Positions 34,745 through 46,716 of a stretch of DNA of 64,000 bases are shown here, piece after piece. The translations under genes were made by a program, and so were the position numbers. Source of the DNA: Distichodus sexfasciatus (taxonomy: Eukaryota; Chordata; Actinopteri; Characiformes; Distichodontidae); the NCBI GenBank assembly GCA_032718565.1, contig JAVGVS010000055.1, positions 671,206 through 735,205 on the forward strand, written 5' to 3'. Below the pieces are notes generated by a model. That model worked only from the letters and a program-made list of their open reading frames with translations, searched no databases and had not been told where the DNA came from. The stretch's first letter is position 1; every line of letters starts with the position of its first letter.

Positions 34745-35334
34745 GTGAGTATGCCGACAGTGTGCAGTGTTTTTTCTTCCCTGCACGTCCTCCCTCCTCC
34801 CTCTGCCTGCCTGCTACAGATAATTTTGTCTCACCTAGACCGTCGCTCTCCAGTCTGACCTCTGCTGCCGCTTACCGTAGAGAGAGAGAGAGCGTGTGAG
34901 AGAACGCAGTGCTTAGTGAGGAGATTCTGCCTGCGTAGTAGCTGTGTGTCAGGGCTGAGGCAGTGAGACAAGAGCGTCTCATCACCTCGGACCCGCGTAG
35001 AACACGATTACTACTAACCCCGGCTTGTAGAGCGACGCCTCTCGCTAGAGTATCGGTCCGTGTTATCATTCCTCCAAACGTTTTTCCACAATTCATTTTC
35101 TGAACCGTAATGAAAAAGGAATACTGAGCCGATTTCAGATTTCCCATTCAACGCTCAAATAATAAGCATGCGCAGACACTTAACCACTGCAGCAAAGTGG
35201 ACACTTCTCGTTGTGGAGTTCTCACCTTTGCTCGTATTTTTATTCATTTCAGTATTTTTATACAGTTAGCGCCATAGATCCAGTCCCTTACACGTTCTGA
35301 TAAACCCCAAAGTGCAAATGTAGAAAATTACACA

Positions 35335-35850
35335 GTCCTTCCAGGATTTCACAGGCCTTTTTTGAGATTGTCGCAGCTTAAAATACCTCATTTAGCGGCA
35401 TTTTTAGGCGTTTAGTTGCGGGTGCAAGTCAAAGTTGCGTAAAGAAGTTGCAATTTTCTTCCTTTATAATTACTCGTTAACAATTAATTAAAATGAAAGA
35501 AACAAAACCACTATGTGCCCTGCGGTGTGTTGGCGTCCGCCCAGGGTTGGTCCCCACCTCGGGCCCGTAGTCATGGCATAGAAATTAAGCGGTTCAGATA
35601 ATGACTGACTGACTGACAAAACCATGGTTATTTTGTGTTAACCGTTAACTGTTTAGTTATTTTTTGAAGGTAAATCTGAGGCATTTTTATCACACGTTTC
35701 CTGCGTCTTCCAGACCTAACAAGGAAGTCAGTTCGCTGACGTACGGTTCAGCACTTTGTGGGAAACGACAATGATTGGTCAAAAATTGCGGAAAAGTTGC
35801 GGTAATTGGTCAAAATTGCAAGGTCGCAATGAATTCAATTGGAGTTGGAA
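35335..35850. repeat. Dispersed DNA element (second copy of 8186-8698 family)
   Basis: It shares ccaggatttcac, gcaagtcaaagttgcg, ttcctgcgtcttccagacct and gaagtcagttcgctgacg with the copy at 8186-8698. A DANA/Mermaid 3' tail (about 35513-35610) is inserted in the middle. Confidence 0.55.
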
Positions 35851-36082
35851 AAAGTGAGTGTTGATTTGTCATTGTGAACACAACACAGCACAGCACACAG
35901 TGCACCACAAACAAACATGACCTCTGCATTTGACCCATTCATAAAGGAGCAGTGGGCACCTGACATGGGCAGCACCCAGGGAGCAGTGCTTAGGGACGGT
36001 ACCTTGCTTGTGAGGTACCAACACTGGACTGGGATTCAAATCACAGCTCGAACACGTTAGTCGTTACGCTACCAACTGTCAA
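35851..36082 (-). repeat. SINE family A copy
   Basis: It runs from aaagtgagtgttgatttgtc through the acagcac box and ttagggacggtaccttgctt to gttacgctaccaactgtc. A few bases are missing around the tgaggtacc segment. Confidence 0.8.
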
Positions 36083-37463
36083 AATGCCGCAAGGAAACGG
36101 AATGCAGCTCTTATCTATTTACTTGCTCTTATCTCCTATGACGATAAATTTAATATCGCTGGTGAAGCTTCTTCATTTGGTGCATTTTTACGGTCTTCTG
36201 CATTTAACCGTCCGTTCCAGGTTACGCCTCTAGCATTCGATGTAAAACCGACACGGAATTATCTGGATTTTTGAGCGCAAAATGGGAAATGGAAAAACGA
36301 CTCCTTCTTCATTTTTTCATTTCAGTATAATAACGATTATTGGAAACAAAAAGTGTTTTTGGAGTTTGCCGTTATGCTTATGACACACGGATTCACGTCC
36401 CACGCACTGTAGCATCAGAGGGTATTCACACTTTCCGTCTCCCGAACGCCTCGCCGACGTTTGGCGTACTTTACGCCGTGTGTCAAATCTCTACCCTCTT
36501 TTCAAAAATGTGTGGATTTTTGGGAAGTTCCCGAACTTGGCCTAGCCTCATTTAGAAACACAGCATGGCACTCGGGCCTGGTTTTGTGTTGTGCATTAGC
36601 ATATATTAATGAACTGTGTTGCATGCTGTTTGATCAGAGAAAACAAGGGAAGTGCCCTCACATTGTTAACCAAAATTAGCAACATTAGAGCTCTTTAGCG
36701 CTCTGCTCTGTAGCCTTTGGGGAAATGTTGCATCACTCGGCTCTCTAGAGACCCCCCTTCTCACAGCCCTGTTTGGGCGTTTGCTGGTTATTCTGGGCTT
36801 AATTGGATTTAAAAATGCCAAGGCCAGAAACCTCTGTCTGTTGGCCACTCACCTTGAGACGGGGTTTTAATGAGGGAACTCCTGAATATGGTGGGGTGAG
36901 CGGGGGTGGGGAGGGGTGGAGGGTTCGGGACATCGTAGAAGGACAACGCATTGGGAGAACAGAAAATGTTTTTTTTTTATTCGTCCTGACACGTAGCGTT
37001 TGATAGACAAATATACGGCAAAAAAGGATGACATGGTCTTTATCTCGGAATTGGACTCTGCCTGCTTATTGGGCTTCTTTGACTGGCAGCCCTGCTATTA
37101 TGCCAGACTAAACCCTCGTCATGTGTCAGAGAAATCTGAATAAAGGAATATTCTTTTACGAGTGTCCATATGACATGATAATGGATGGACAAAGGGAAGT
37201 GGAAACGTAGTTACATGTTAGTAGATTCCGTATGTGGAATAACGATGAGCTCGCTTTAGAGAGGGCTTTAGAGAGACTCGTAACTCTTCAAAGACAAAGT
37301 TTGGGTTGGTGGATGAATTATTATCCGCCAGTCTCAATCTGTAGTTACTGGAAAGGGTTAATTCGTCTCATGACTAACTGAACTTGGTGTGTTCGTAGTG
37401 TGTGATGCATGTCTTAGCCTAACTTAACTCAATAAGTGCACTGTAAAAATGGTCAATAATTGA

Positions 37464-38268
37464 CTTTTAGGGCCTGTGTCCAGCAAACACGCTTGTTTTC
37501 TGCTGAGAGCGCTCAAAACCTCCCTTGCAGAGCGCTTATTATCAAGTAACGAAAAGCGCCATCGGCCACTTCCGCGTTCGTTTCCTTGAGATTCCGAAGC
37601 TCATAGGATTTGTATTAAAAAATGGAAAAAGTACGTTTGGTGGACACAGACCTTTAGGGTGCCTATATTACCCCGATATTTGGTTCCGATTCAGGGAGTC
37701 GAACGGTATAAAGAGTTAGAATGTTTCAAATTACTTCGATTTGATTCGTGTTCACATAACAAGCGAGACTGACACGTCATCAAAAGAATGCATTTGCAAA
37801 CAGAATGCATAATTTCCTGCAACAGTGAGCTCCCCCTCGTGAAGTGCGTGCAGTGAGCTTGCAAACCGCGTCTGCGAACTAATCCCACACCACCGCCGAT
37901 TGACCATTCATATGCAATGGGGTTTGCGCTCCAAATAGGGCGGTCTTCATCACGCCCTACTCCCATATGGCTTGAACGTTCAATAACCATGGCGAGAAGG
38001 CAGAATGGAGAGGGTAATCCCAGCAAAGGTGCGTCTGGGCTGGAAAAAGAACACGAGAGGATTACTCGTGGAGAGAAATGATTTAATAGAAAACAAATCC
38101 TAGCAGGAGACCAGTGACATTGATGAGCACCAACGCTGATGTAAAAAGTTGAACGGATTTGAAAAAAACCCTCTCCACTGACATCTTGTTGTCTGCTGAG
38201 CGCCGAAGCTCATAGGATTTGTATTAAAAAACGGAAAAAGTACGTTTGGTGGACACAGACCTTTAGGG
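37464..38268. mobile_element. Harbinger-like MITE split by a duplicated 510-bp segment
   Basis: The MITE's left part (GGGCCTGTGTCCAGCAAACA to tttccttgag, 37464-37593) is followed by foreign sequence to 38104, then by the MITE middle and right end (caggagaccagtgacattga to tggtggacacagacc, about 38105-38268). TTA precedes the left end and lies just past the right end, fitting a Harbinger-type 3-bp target. The intervening 37594-38104 is a copy of sequences lying further right. Confidence 0.65.
37594..38104. repeat. Duplicated segment A-B (copy of 38203-38410 and 39133-39427)
   Basis: Bases 37594-37801 match 38203-38410 over 208 bp with about three differences and no gaps. Bases 37810-38104 match 39133-39427 over 295 bp, again with about three differences. 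In the right copy the two parts are 722 bp apart, separated by the 63-bp array. In the left copy they are joined by 8 bp. The similarity of about 99% points to a recent event. Confidence 0.9.
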
Positions 38269-38529
38269 TGCCTATATTACCCCTATATTTGGTTCCGATT
38301 CAGGGAGTCGAACGGTATAAAGAGTTAGAATGTTTCAAATTACTTCGATTTGATTCGTGTTCACATAACAAGTGAGACTGACACGTCATCAAAAGAATGC
38401 ATTTGCAAACACCTTGCGATTGGTCAGAATTTTGCAGGGAATTTCAGAAAGATTTTTACAGCAAAAAATGTTTATTGTAATTCTGTGGCGAGTTTGTCAG
38501 TGTTCATATACCCAGTATGACCGTGCGTC

Positions 38530-38975
38530 TAGGCTACTACGACTTAGTCCAAGACTAGGCTTAATCCATGAGCAAGGAACCAGCCCTTAGGGGCTGTAAC
38601 TCCAGTTTAATCCAAGACTAGACTTAATCCGTGAGCAAGACACCAGCCCTTAGGGGCTGTAATTTCAGTTTAGTCCAAGACTAGGCTTAATCCATGAGCA
38701 AGGAACCAGCCCTTAGGGGCTGTAACTTCAGTTTAATCCAAGACTAGGCTTAATCCATGAGCAAGGAACCAGCCCTTAGGGGCTGTAACTCCAATTTAGT
38801 CCAAGACTAGGCTTAATCCATGAGCAAGGAACCAGCCCTTAGGGGTTGTAACTTCACTTTAGTCCAAGACTAGGCTTAATCCATGAGCAAGGAACCAACC
38901 CTTAGGGGCTGTAATTTCAGTTTAGTCCAAGACTAGGCTTAATCCATGAGCAAAGAACCAGTCCTTAGTGGTGAC
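38530..38975. repeat. 63-bp minisatellite, seven units
   Basis: The motif TAGGCTTAATCCATGAGCAA recurs at exact 63-bp steps near 38556, 38619, 38682, 38745, 38808, 38871 and 38934. Each unit includes accagcccttaggggctgta. The tagtccaagactaggcttaa core equals one arm of the fold-back MITE at 4917-5015 and 47385-47510. Uninterrupted repeats without unique spacers rule out a CRISPR-like layout. Confidence 0.95.
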
Positions 38976-39132
38976 CAAAGCAGTGAAAACGACACGTTCC
39001 ACTAAGTTACTGAACTCCACGAATCAGGAAAAAATCATTTCTTCTATAGGGATAAGAGTTTTGAAGCAAATCCATACCGCTTCAGTGTCGTCCATCCCAA
39101 ACCTGCATTCATGTCATTCAGTGCACCCCGAG

Positions 39133-39427
39133 TAATTTCCTGCAACAGTGAGCTCCCCCTCGTGAAGTGCGTGCAGTGAGCTTGCAAACCGCGTCTGCGA
39201 ACTAATCCCACACCACCGCCGATTGACCATTCATATGCAATGGGGTTTGCGCTCCAAATAGGCCGGTCTTCATCACGCCCTACTCCCATATGGCTTGAAC
39301 GTTCAATAACCGTGGCGAGAAGGCAGAATGGAGAGAGTAATCCCAGCAAAGGTGCGTCTGGGCTGGAAAAAGAACACGAGAGGATTACTCGTGGAGAGAA
39401 ATGATTTAATAGAAAACAAATCCTAGC
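39133..39427. repeat. Right copy of duplicated segment B
   Basis: It matches 37810-38104 over 295 bp with about three substitutions. An open frame on the minus strand across both copies is duplicated with them and shows no recognised domain. Confidence 0.9.
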
Positions 39428-40100
39428 TTTAGAAGAGAACGTGTCGGCGCATGAATAAAGAAACGGTAAATCGTAAAATACGCAAGAACCTTGAAGACTG
39501 ATGGAATTATTCACTTCAGTTGTGGGTATGGTGAGAGGATGTTGTTACTTGATGTACGTTCCTATATACAGTATAAAAGCGCCCCGCGATATTGTAAACA
39601 CTTATTAAATATGCATGTGCCTCGCCCCATGACATCTCTATAATTGCTGTGGGGAAGCCCCGTTAGGCTGATAGCGTAATAATCTCTCGGTCGGCCACCG
39701 TGTTTGTGGAAGCGATAAGACAGAACTTTTGTGGTATTACAATTGTCGTAAAATCACCCTCCTTTAATTCGAACAGCATGGGAAGCGTCTTCAGACTCGC
39801 TGTCATTTATCTGGGAGGTTTGCCATTTGGAAACCGACATATCTGGGATTTTTATTTTTATAAACAAAACCTGCTCCTTTGGCAGTGATTGCAGCTTTCG
39901 GGATCACTGTTGCAGTAAATCACTCAGTGCAGTGCAATCATTGCTGCAAACCTCGAGTGGGGTTGGGGGGGGGTGTGGGAGGGAAAAGACGTGCGGTGTC
40001 AATTAATGCCTTGTGGATCTGGTTCAAAAGCACATATTCCTTCTCATTTCGCTGTGTTCGCGTCCGACTCAAGTGGGTGCTCCAACTGGTTGTGTGTATG

Positions 40101-40346
40101 TGAAAGTGAAAGAGTATTTGTCATTGTAAACACAGCACACAGTGCACCACAACCTGATGAGACCCCTGCATTTGACCCACCCTTGAAGGAGCAGTGGGCA
40201 GCTGACATGGGCAGCGCCCGGGTGAGCAGTGCTTAGGGACGGTACCTTGCTCGTGAGTACCTCAGTGGTAACTTTACCGGTGCTGGATTCCAACTTGTGA
40301 CCTGGTCACGGGGCAAACACCCTACCGTTACGCCACCGACTGCCCC
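40101..40346 (-). repeat. SINE family A copy
   Basis: It is near full length: tgaaagtgaaagagtatttg, acacagcacac box, ttgacccacccttgaaggag, ggtaccttgctcgtgagtac and, at the right end, gttacgccaccgactgcccc. A GT run and then a SINE B 3' tip (tttacagcatttagcagatg) follow at once. Confidence 0.82.
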
Positions 40347-41139
40347 AACTGTGTGTGTGTGTGTGTGTGTCCATCCTTTTACATTTACATTTACAGCATT
40401 TAGCAGATGCTTTTACTCATCAGGGCTTTGTAGTCCACCTCTGATCTTCACATCTGTAAAACTAGACCTAAATCAACAGCTCAGCAGCTACGTTACACAC
40501 ATGAACAAAATCGGTCAAAGAAATGAGTCACAGACAACAAGAATACACGAATGAGAACTGCTCTGTCTGTTTTTCTTATTAAACGAAGTAAACTGTAACA
40601 TTTTTTTTATGTCAAACGGAGTGACCATCACCGAACGGGGGCGAGGTCTAACTTCTAACTTTCAGCGTGGACAAGCCTGGATCAAATCCCACGCTTCTAC
40701 AGGTTGTGAAGGAGGGTGAAGCTTCACCCCGCTCCACGAAACTCGCCCTCGCCCTCGCCCTCGCACCGTCTCCGTCCTACCTCCGCATTCCATAGTGTCC
40801 AGATCCCCATGTTCAGTCATGCATGTGGCATTAGATCATGTGTTGTTGTCGCTGCTGTTATTTTCTTCCCTGTATTGTCGACTGCCTCCACTGTTTCTGC
40901 TTGGCCTGATCTGTTTTTAACGTGTCATTGATTACATGCAGAAAAGTCAACTTAATTAGACGTGAGAGACAGCGATTTTCATTTCAACTCGACGAACGTG
41001 TCGTTCTCGGTCAGGAGAAACTGTCAGTGAAGTGGATTCATAAAGCATTTTGGACCTTGTACTCTCAAACTCCTGCAGCCGTCCACATTTGGTTATTCAT
41101 GATCCAGATTCGCATCACGACCATCACTTATCCTGCTAC

Positions 41140-42060
41140 TAGGGGTGGGAATCGAACACCGGTTCCAATTGATCACTTCCATCAGGTTTGTACACCTCCA
41201 ACGCTATCGATTCTTCTTAACGATTCTCTCATTTCCCAGCACGACGTTTTCCAGTTTTTCCTAAGTTTTACGTGGCGGAGCATTATCTCACACTCTCTGC
41301 GACTTGACCTTCAACCACGAGGAATCATGACGCATAAATTATATTTTTCACGATGTAAACACACACTCTGCGTTTGTTAGCTCTCACAACGGGAAGTCCA
41401 ACATTCACTAAAACCTTCCAGTTCAGTTAAATCTCCCCATTTATAACCAAAACAACCAGGGTTCTACTCACAGTACAGCCGTTTACTCGATATTTATTTA
41501 TCCACAGCGCCATTGTGCCGCGGCTCTCATATGGAACGCCTTCATGACAAAAATGTACTTCTCTCCCAGAAACGAGCCAAAAATGAGTTATAGACTAAAA
41601 TGAGTCCAAATGCTCAGAAACTCCCAAAACTTCAGTATTTCCTCATTGTCCATTAATCTGGAAATATTTTCTCCATTCTATAATGTTAGAAACTAAAAAA
41701 TAAATATAGAAAAATATCAAATAATTTTATTCTATATCCAGACGGATTTACAAATGGATAAAGAAGTGTTTCCACCTGCACTAACTGTATTATTCTTAAT
41801 AGTACTAAACCATAGAATGTCTCTGCAGAATAAAAACTCTGAATATGAATGTGAATGTGTTGATGTTCACAGTCTTGTGCAGACATCATTTTGGGAAAAA
41901 TAAAATGGTTGCTTTTTATGAGGAAGACTGTGTAGAACTACTTTTTTCACACTTGGAAAACTGCTCAGGAATCGATAAGAGAATTGATAAGGAATTGGAT
42001 TGATAGGGAGAATCCATAATGGCAATGATATTGATCAAATCTTATCAAATCCCACCCCTA
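41140..42060. mobile_element. hAT-like non-autonomous element with 8-bp TSD
   Basis: The ends are TAGGGGTGGGAATCGAAC and, inverted, TAGGGGTGGGATTTGATAAG. The flanks CCTGCTAC (41132-41139) and CTTGCTAC (42061-42068) match at seven of eight bases. Near the ends there are many gat/atc motifs. No transposase frame is visible in its 921 bp. Confidence 0.7.
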
Positions 42061-42245
42061 CTTGCTACGGTTTGTGATGTGCAGGTCCTGAAATGTGCTT
42101 TATGGATCTTAAATATGTCCATGGTTTACATACGTAATCTAATGTTTTAGAGGATTATTTGTTGTATTTGGAATTTATGTTCTCTTTTGTTTTTGTCTTT
42201 CTGTGTATTTTTTATTTTGTATTTTTTGGTGTTAACACTGTTTCT

Positions 42246-42271
42246 TGTTGTTGTTGTTGTTGTTGTTGTTG
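42246..42271. repeat. (GTT)n microsatellite
   Basis: Eight or so gtt triplets, about 180 bp upstream of the AAG candidate. Confidence 0.9.
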
Positions 42272-42447
42272 CGTTTTTTGTTCCACGTTTGTGTAATTTT
42301 TGTTTCCGATGTTTTGTATTTTCCATGTGACTCCCCCGCCCTCCCCTCCTCATCCCCTCCCACTTTTCCTTTCAACCAATCTTGCACGTGCGTATTGTCA
42401 TGTGGCTCTTGCATGGTGCTGATGATGTCATCTTCGCCGGCCAACAG

Positions 42448-42450
42448 AAG
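42448..42450 (+). CDS. ncam1: Possible 3-bp AAG cassette exon
   Basis: The sequence CCAACAG-AAG-GTAATT places a single AAG triplet between an acceptor and a usable donor, with a C/T-rich tract 60-110 bp upstream. NCAM genes of birds and mammals carry an AAG micro-exon between MSD1c and exon 13. Here the triplet lies downstream of both MSD-like candidates and before exon 13, and would give Lys-Gly-Glu-Pro in the exon 12 phase. A 3-bp match is easily met by chance in a 24-kb intron, so this is only a candidate. Confidence 0.25.
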
Positions 42451-43045
42451 GTAATTTTTCGTTTCTTCGTCACATCTCACGTTAGCGGGCGGCCGAGCGG
42501 GAGGCGTTAACGATAAGAAACACCCTCACCCCCCACCCCGCCCCCGCATCAGTTCCATCCGCTTTTTATGGACCATTTCATCCACAAGCCATCGATTCTC
42601 ACCCAAAGCCCCGCACCGCTCACTTGATTTCCGGATTTGACATTTAAAACAATGGGCCCCGCTGTTTGAACAGTAATCCTGCAGCGCTGCGCCGTAATGC
42701 ACTTTAATAAGCGGCTGAGTCGCTGAACTGTAACGGCCAGGTTTGATCGAAGGTGGGGGCTTGTAGTCTACATTAATCTTTTACTCCTACAGCCCACGCC
42801 TTTCTGTTAATACCTCATCGTCGACTTATTTTCATCGATTACTTCGGCAGAGTGCGAAAAACAGGCCTAACCTTAAAAATTCAATAACTCAAATGTCATG
42901 TTCGCAGAACTTTTTCTGTCCACGTTTATACACGTCTTAATCTAACGTTACACTTGTTGATTAGTTTAAACATCAGGTTTCATCAGGCCAATGTAAATAT
43001 CGACTCACACTAACAGCACCTTCCATCTTCCATCTCACATTAACG

Positions 43046-44126
43046 CAGTGGTTCCCAAAGGGTGGCGAGGAACTAGGACAAATTAGGAGATCAAGAGTCT
43101 CACAGCTGCAACCCCAGGTTCTAGTTTTATTCTCTTTAGGAGTTGCTTAATTTTAAAGCCTCGTTTTGAGCAGAGAGGCAGTTTTGAGGAAACATGATGA
43201 AAGTAGGGCTGGGAAGGTTAGATTAACACACATGATTGATCTGGAAACCTAGTTACTCACGTCAACAAGTTCGGCTCAAACATCCAGCGTCAGTGCAGAA
43301 GACTGATTTGTGACCCTCCACGGCTTGTCGCAAATTTTCAAAATTGAGTTATTATGTTTTCATGAAAGGGCATAAATCAAGCTTCAAAACGATACCTATA
43401 TCGACATATGACTGAGATATCAACATTCAAAGGAGTCGGGTTTCTCCTGTCACGCCAAGTGAGAAACGGAGAAATCTGCCTTTGAAGTTGACTATCGACG
43501 TAGCACTCACAGACGCTTGGTGCGGTCGCGGCTACGTTTGCATTTACGGTAGCCTACGCTGCATTCACTGCTTCCACTGTTTCAAAACACTAAAAACAAA
43601 ACATCCAAAACTTTACCCCGCGCAACATAAACGCTCGTTTTTCTCGGAAACCTCCGTTGCGACAAGCGACTGGTTTTGCCGTGGAGGGTCACATTTTATA
43701 CTTGATGTTTCTACTTTATACCCACACTTTTATTAGGGAAAAAAAGTAGCTTTTTTCACCAAGTCTGCCTACTTTTGGGAGGTAGACGAAGCGACTTGCG
43801 TGAAACATCATTACAAAGTTTGGCAACCAAATGAGTCATGTGACCAAGATATATTTTGCCAGCTCTGAAGTTATATGTATATTTATGACGTTTAGCAGAA
43901 GCTCATATCCAGAGCGACTTCCATATTCTTAATTTCAGGGGCAGTCTCTCTGAGAGCAACTTGGGGTTAAAGGTCTTGCTCAGGGACCCAGTGAAGGTAG
44001 TGCCAGAGGTAGAACTCGAACCCACGACCTCTTGGTCCGGAGGCGAGTATCCTAACCATTAGGTCACGACAGTGTTTTTGTTTTTTTTTGAAGAGAATCT
44101 TCGGAAACAAAGTTTGGGAACCACTG
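43046..44126. mobile_element. hAT-like element 'CAGTGGTTCCCAAA' with nested inserts
   Basis: The ends CAGTGGTTCCCAAAGGGT and, inverted, CAGTGGTTCCCAAACTTTG are typical of a widespread vertebrate hAT-type MITE. The flanks CATTAACG (43038-43045) and CATTAGCG (44127-44134) differ at one base. Inside lie a second inverted-repeat element (ends TGTGACCCTCCACGGC, about 43311-43694) and a minus-oriented SINE B (43868-44072). A partial relative of the outer element lies at about 27905-28440. Confidence 0.78.
43868..44072 (-). repeat. SINE family B copy, minus orientation
   Basis: It reads gacgtttagcagaagctcat, cagagcgacttccatattct, gaactcgaacccacgacctc and ctaaccattaggtcac on the plus strand, the reverse of SINE B. 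It is nested in the hAT-like element and is nearly full length. Confidence 0.82.
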
Positions 44127-46102
44127 CATTAGCGCATGCCTGCGAGTTTGCATACTTCTGTTCCGGCCTCATGTCTTGTCTTAGTCTCCGCTCTAGTGAT
44201 GCATGTCTTGTTTTCGTCTGCGTCCGCAACGTCCTCGCTGTCTCAGTCCGGGATTTCACATGAAGGCACAGTAAAGCCCCGCACGCCGTTAGTGCACTTT
44301 TCTTTTCTTCCAGACCCGTGAACGCACTGTGCTCATGAGAGTGAAAGTTCAAACTGCACAAACTGGTGCCAGAAGTCTGAACTTGGGCTTCTGTGTTCGG
44401 CTTGTTTGTGGAATGGAAGTTCTGTGATCAATGGCCTCACTGTTTGCATGGTAGTGCATGTGTCATGTCTGTCTGCCTTCTGTATCTCTCTCTCTAACCC
44501 TAAAAGCTCCTTTTTCCTCGTAGCATCTGGAATAAAAACAAACCAAAACAAACCATCTAAAACTTCACCCTAACTGGGAATGGTGTTCATGCCTGGATCT
44601 CTAATGCTCATGTAACTGTGTCATCAATCTGGAAATGCTATTCACTAACGCTGGTTTTTATTTGAATTCTAGCATCAAATTCTTACGGATGAAATTTGAT
44701 ATCGGAGACTACTTTGATGCATGCTCACACTAACTGCTGATGATCTGGGTTTGATTTGACATGACTTAGGAACTAAGATCTCACTCCGAAAAGGGAAGTA
44801 AAACAGGGCTATGGCTTAGGAAGAATCTGTGCTATTCATTTTTTAAAATTTAAACCAAATCCCCATATTTTTGAGCATTGGTTTTAAATAGAAAAATGAA
44901 CGCAACAATTAACGAGTATCCTATTTGTAAATTCCATGCTACTTTTCCCTGACCAGGGTCACAAATATTACATTCTCGCATCCCGTCTCAGTAGGAAATA
45001 CATCCTTCTAGCCACTCGTAGCTCGGCTCAGTGTCCATCTCATTACTCATGTCCATGTTGTGTGTATAAGCTAGCAGTGGGAGGGTGGGGGTGGGGTGAT
45101 GGGGAGCAATGTCACATTGACTGCTAATGGCACTAGTCTAGAAGCTGGGGTTTGTAATAATTAATGAAAGAGAGCTGCGGTCTCCTCCCAGGCTGCTCCA
45201 CTGACACAGGTGGTCAGCTTACATCCCAAACAAGTCTCACACACACACACACATTTACCCACTTATACCCACTCACACAGACACTCCTCCCTCTTGGCCT
45301 GACTGATATTATTAAATATAGTAGTGACTTACCTCTTATCAAAGAGCACAGGATAATTAAGGCAGTGCTGTCATTAGGCGGTGGGCTTAGCCAGATAACG
45401 AGTTGCCCCCCCCCACCTCAAGAGAAGGCATTACGGCCCCCTGAAAGGCAACCTGCAAGGCCACGTGTCTTTGAGCGTGCTCATTAATGCCCGACGTTAG
45501 GTGGAAGGAGCGGCGAATAAAACCGGCAGAGACACGAAGGCACGCCTTGACATTTGTCGGAAAAAAAGGAGAGCGGTTCGGAAAATACAATTATCCGTGT
45601 TTAAATTAACAGCTACAAAATGAAGGCCACACTGTGTTGTTTCACTCGTGTTCGGAGTTAGAACAGCTGGGCGGTCCTTAGGGAGTTTATTCCACATATG
45701 AATATAAATATGTGGATTTCAGACAATGACACGGGCCGCTTGCGACAGCAAATAGTCCTTGTTTCCAAGGGGAAATATTAAATAAACATTTAACTAACTA
45801 CGCGTACAGAATAAATATTAAAAACGTTAGGCCGACTGCTTTTGCATAGGGATATAATACTCTCCTGGTCAGAGTTGCTCTTCTTGGAGAGGGATCGGAC
45901 ATCATTTATAATTTACCGCTCGCCGTTAAATGATGTAGAACCCCCGATAATAAAGTCTGGGACGGAGCAGTTACTGCCAATCTTAATCACACAAGAATCC
46001 ATTTTTCTACAGCTCCTCCAGCTCCTTATTTTCTTTTACTATAAAACAGTGAAACTATCATTTGCGCTTAGGTCTCGATGTCCATCAAAAATTTGTTTTA
46101 AC

Positions 46103-46716
46103 TAGACATGGCACGATACCACTTTTTAATGTCCGATACAATATCGATATTGTAAATTTGGATATCTGCGGATACAGTACAAATCCGATACAGTCGCAGA
46201 GTCTTTTTTAAACAGAAAATAAGCTTTAAAAATATCTGAATGCATGACTGAAATTATTTTGTTCTGCTTAATGAAATACTTGACTTAGATACTGTTTTCC
46301 TAACTAAAATAATGTAATAATTACATACCCATGTGAATATGCAAAATTATTTATTATTAAAATCACAGTTGTGTAATTTTGTGACGGTCTCCAATCCTGC
46401 GGTGCTAAAACCATCAGGGACACAGAGATTATGAGTGAGAGCTGGTGTTGTTAAGGAAGTTAAACAGTATAATGGTGGGATGTGCTTTTGGGGTTGTAGT
46501 GTGTTGCGTTGCTTGTTCTGCTCATTGTCATATCAATTTGTAGGAATTAGCGCAAATGTCGAACAATACACCAGCTTTACCGCAGTAACACTTCCCATGC
46601 AGAACAGATTACAGATCAGCTCCATAGATCGGCCCAATGCCACGATACCCGATCCAGCTGTTTGAGCCGTTATCGGACCGATATCTGATCCACGTATGGG
46701 ATCGGTGCCATCTCTA
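46103..46716. mobile_element. hAT-like element with perfect 8-bp TSD
   Basis: Identical flanks GTTTTAAC at 46095-46102 and 46717-46724 frame ends TAGACATGGCACGATACC and, inverted, TAGAGATGGCACCGATCC. The 614-bp interior is rich in 'cgatatc' motifs and has no transposase frame. A truncated relative lies at 22044-22375. The perfect target duplication suggests a fairly young insertion. Confidence 0.82.

Noticed and set aside
34250..34858. Open frame of 202 codons on the plus strand
   Set aside because: No recognisable domain; only the 48-bp MSD1b-like segment inside the interval is exon-like, and it is read in a different splice context.
38530..38975. Regular repeats resembling a CRISPR array
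   Set aside because: The full 63-bp unit repeats with no unique spacers, in a vertebrate intron; it is a minisatellite.
39044..39514. Minus-strand open frame of 156 codons, partly repeated at 37691-38026
   Set aside because: Its recurrence reflects a local DNA duplication, not gene copies; no known motif, and the surroundings are repeats.
39519..39529. 11-bp AG...GT segment (cttcag to gtgaga) resembling a micro-exon
   Set aside because: Eleven bases would shift the frame between exons 12 and 13, and no known NCAM exon has this size.
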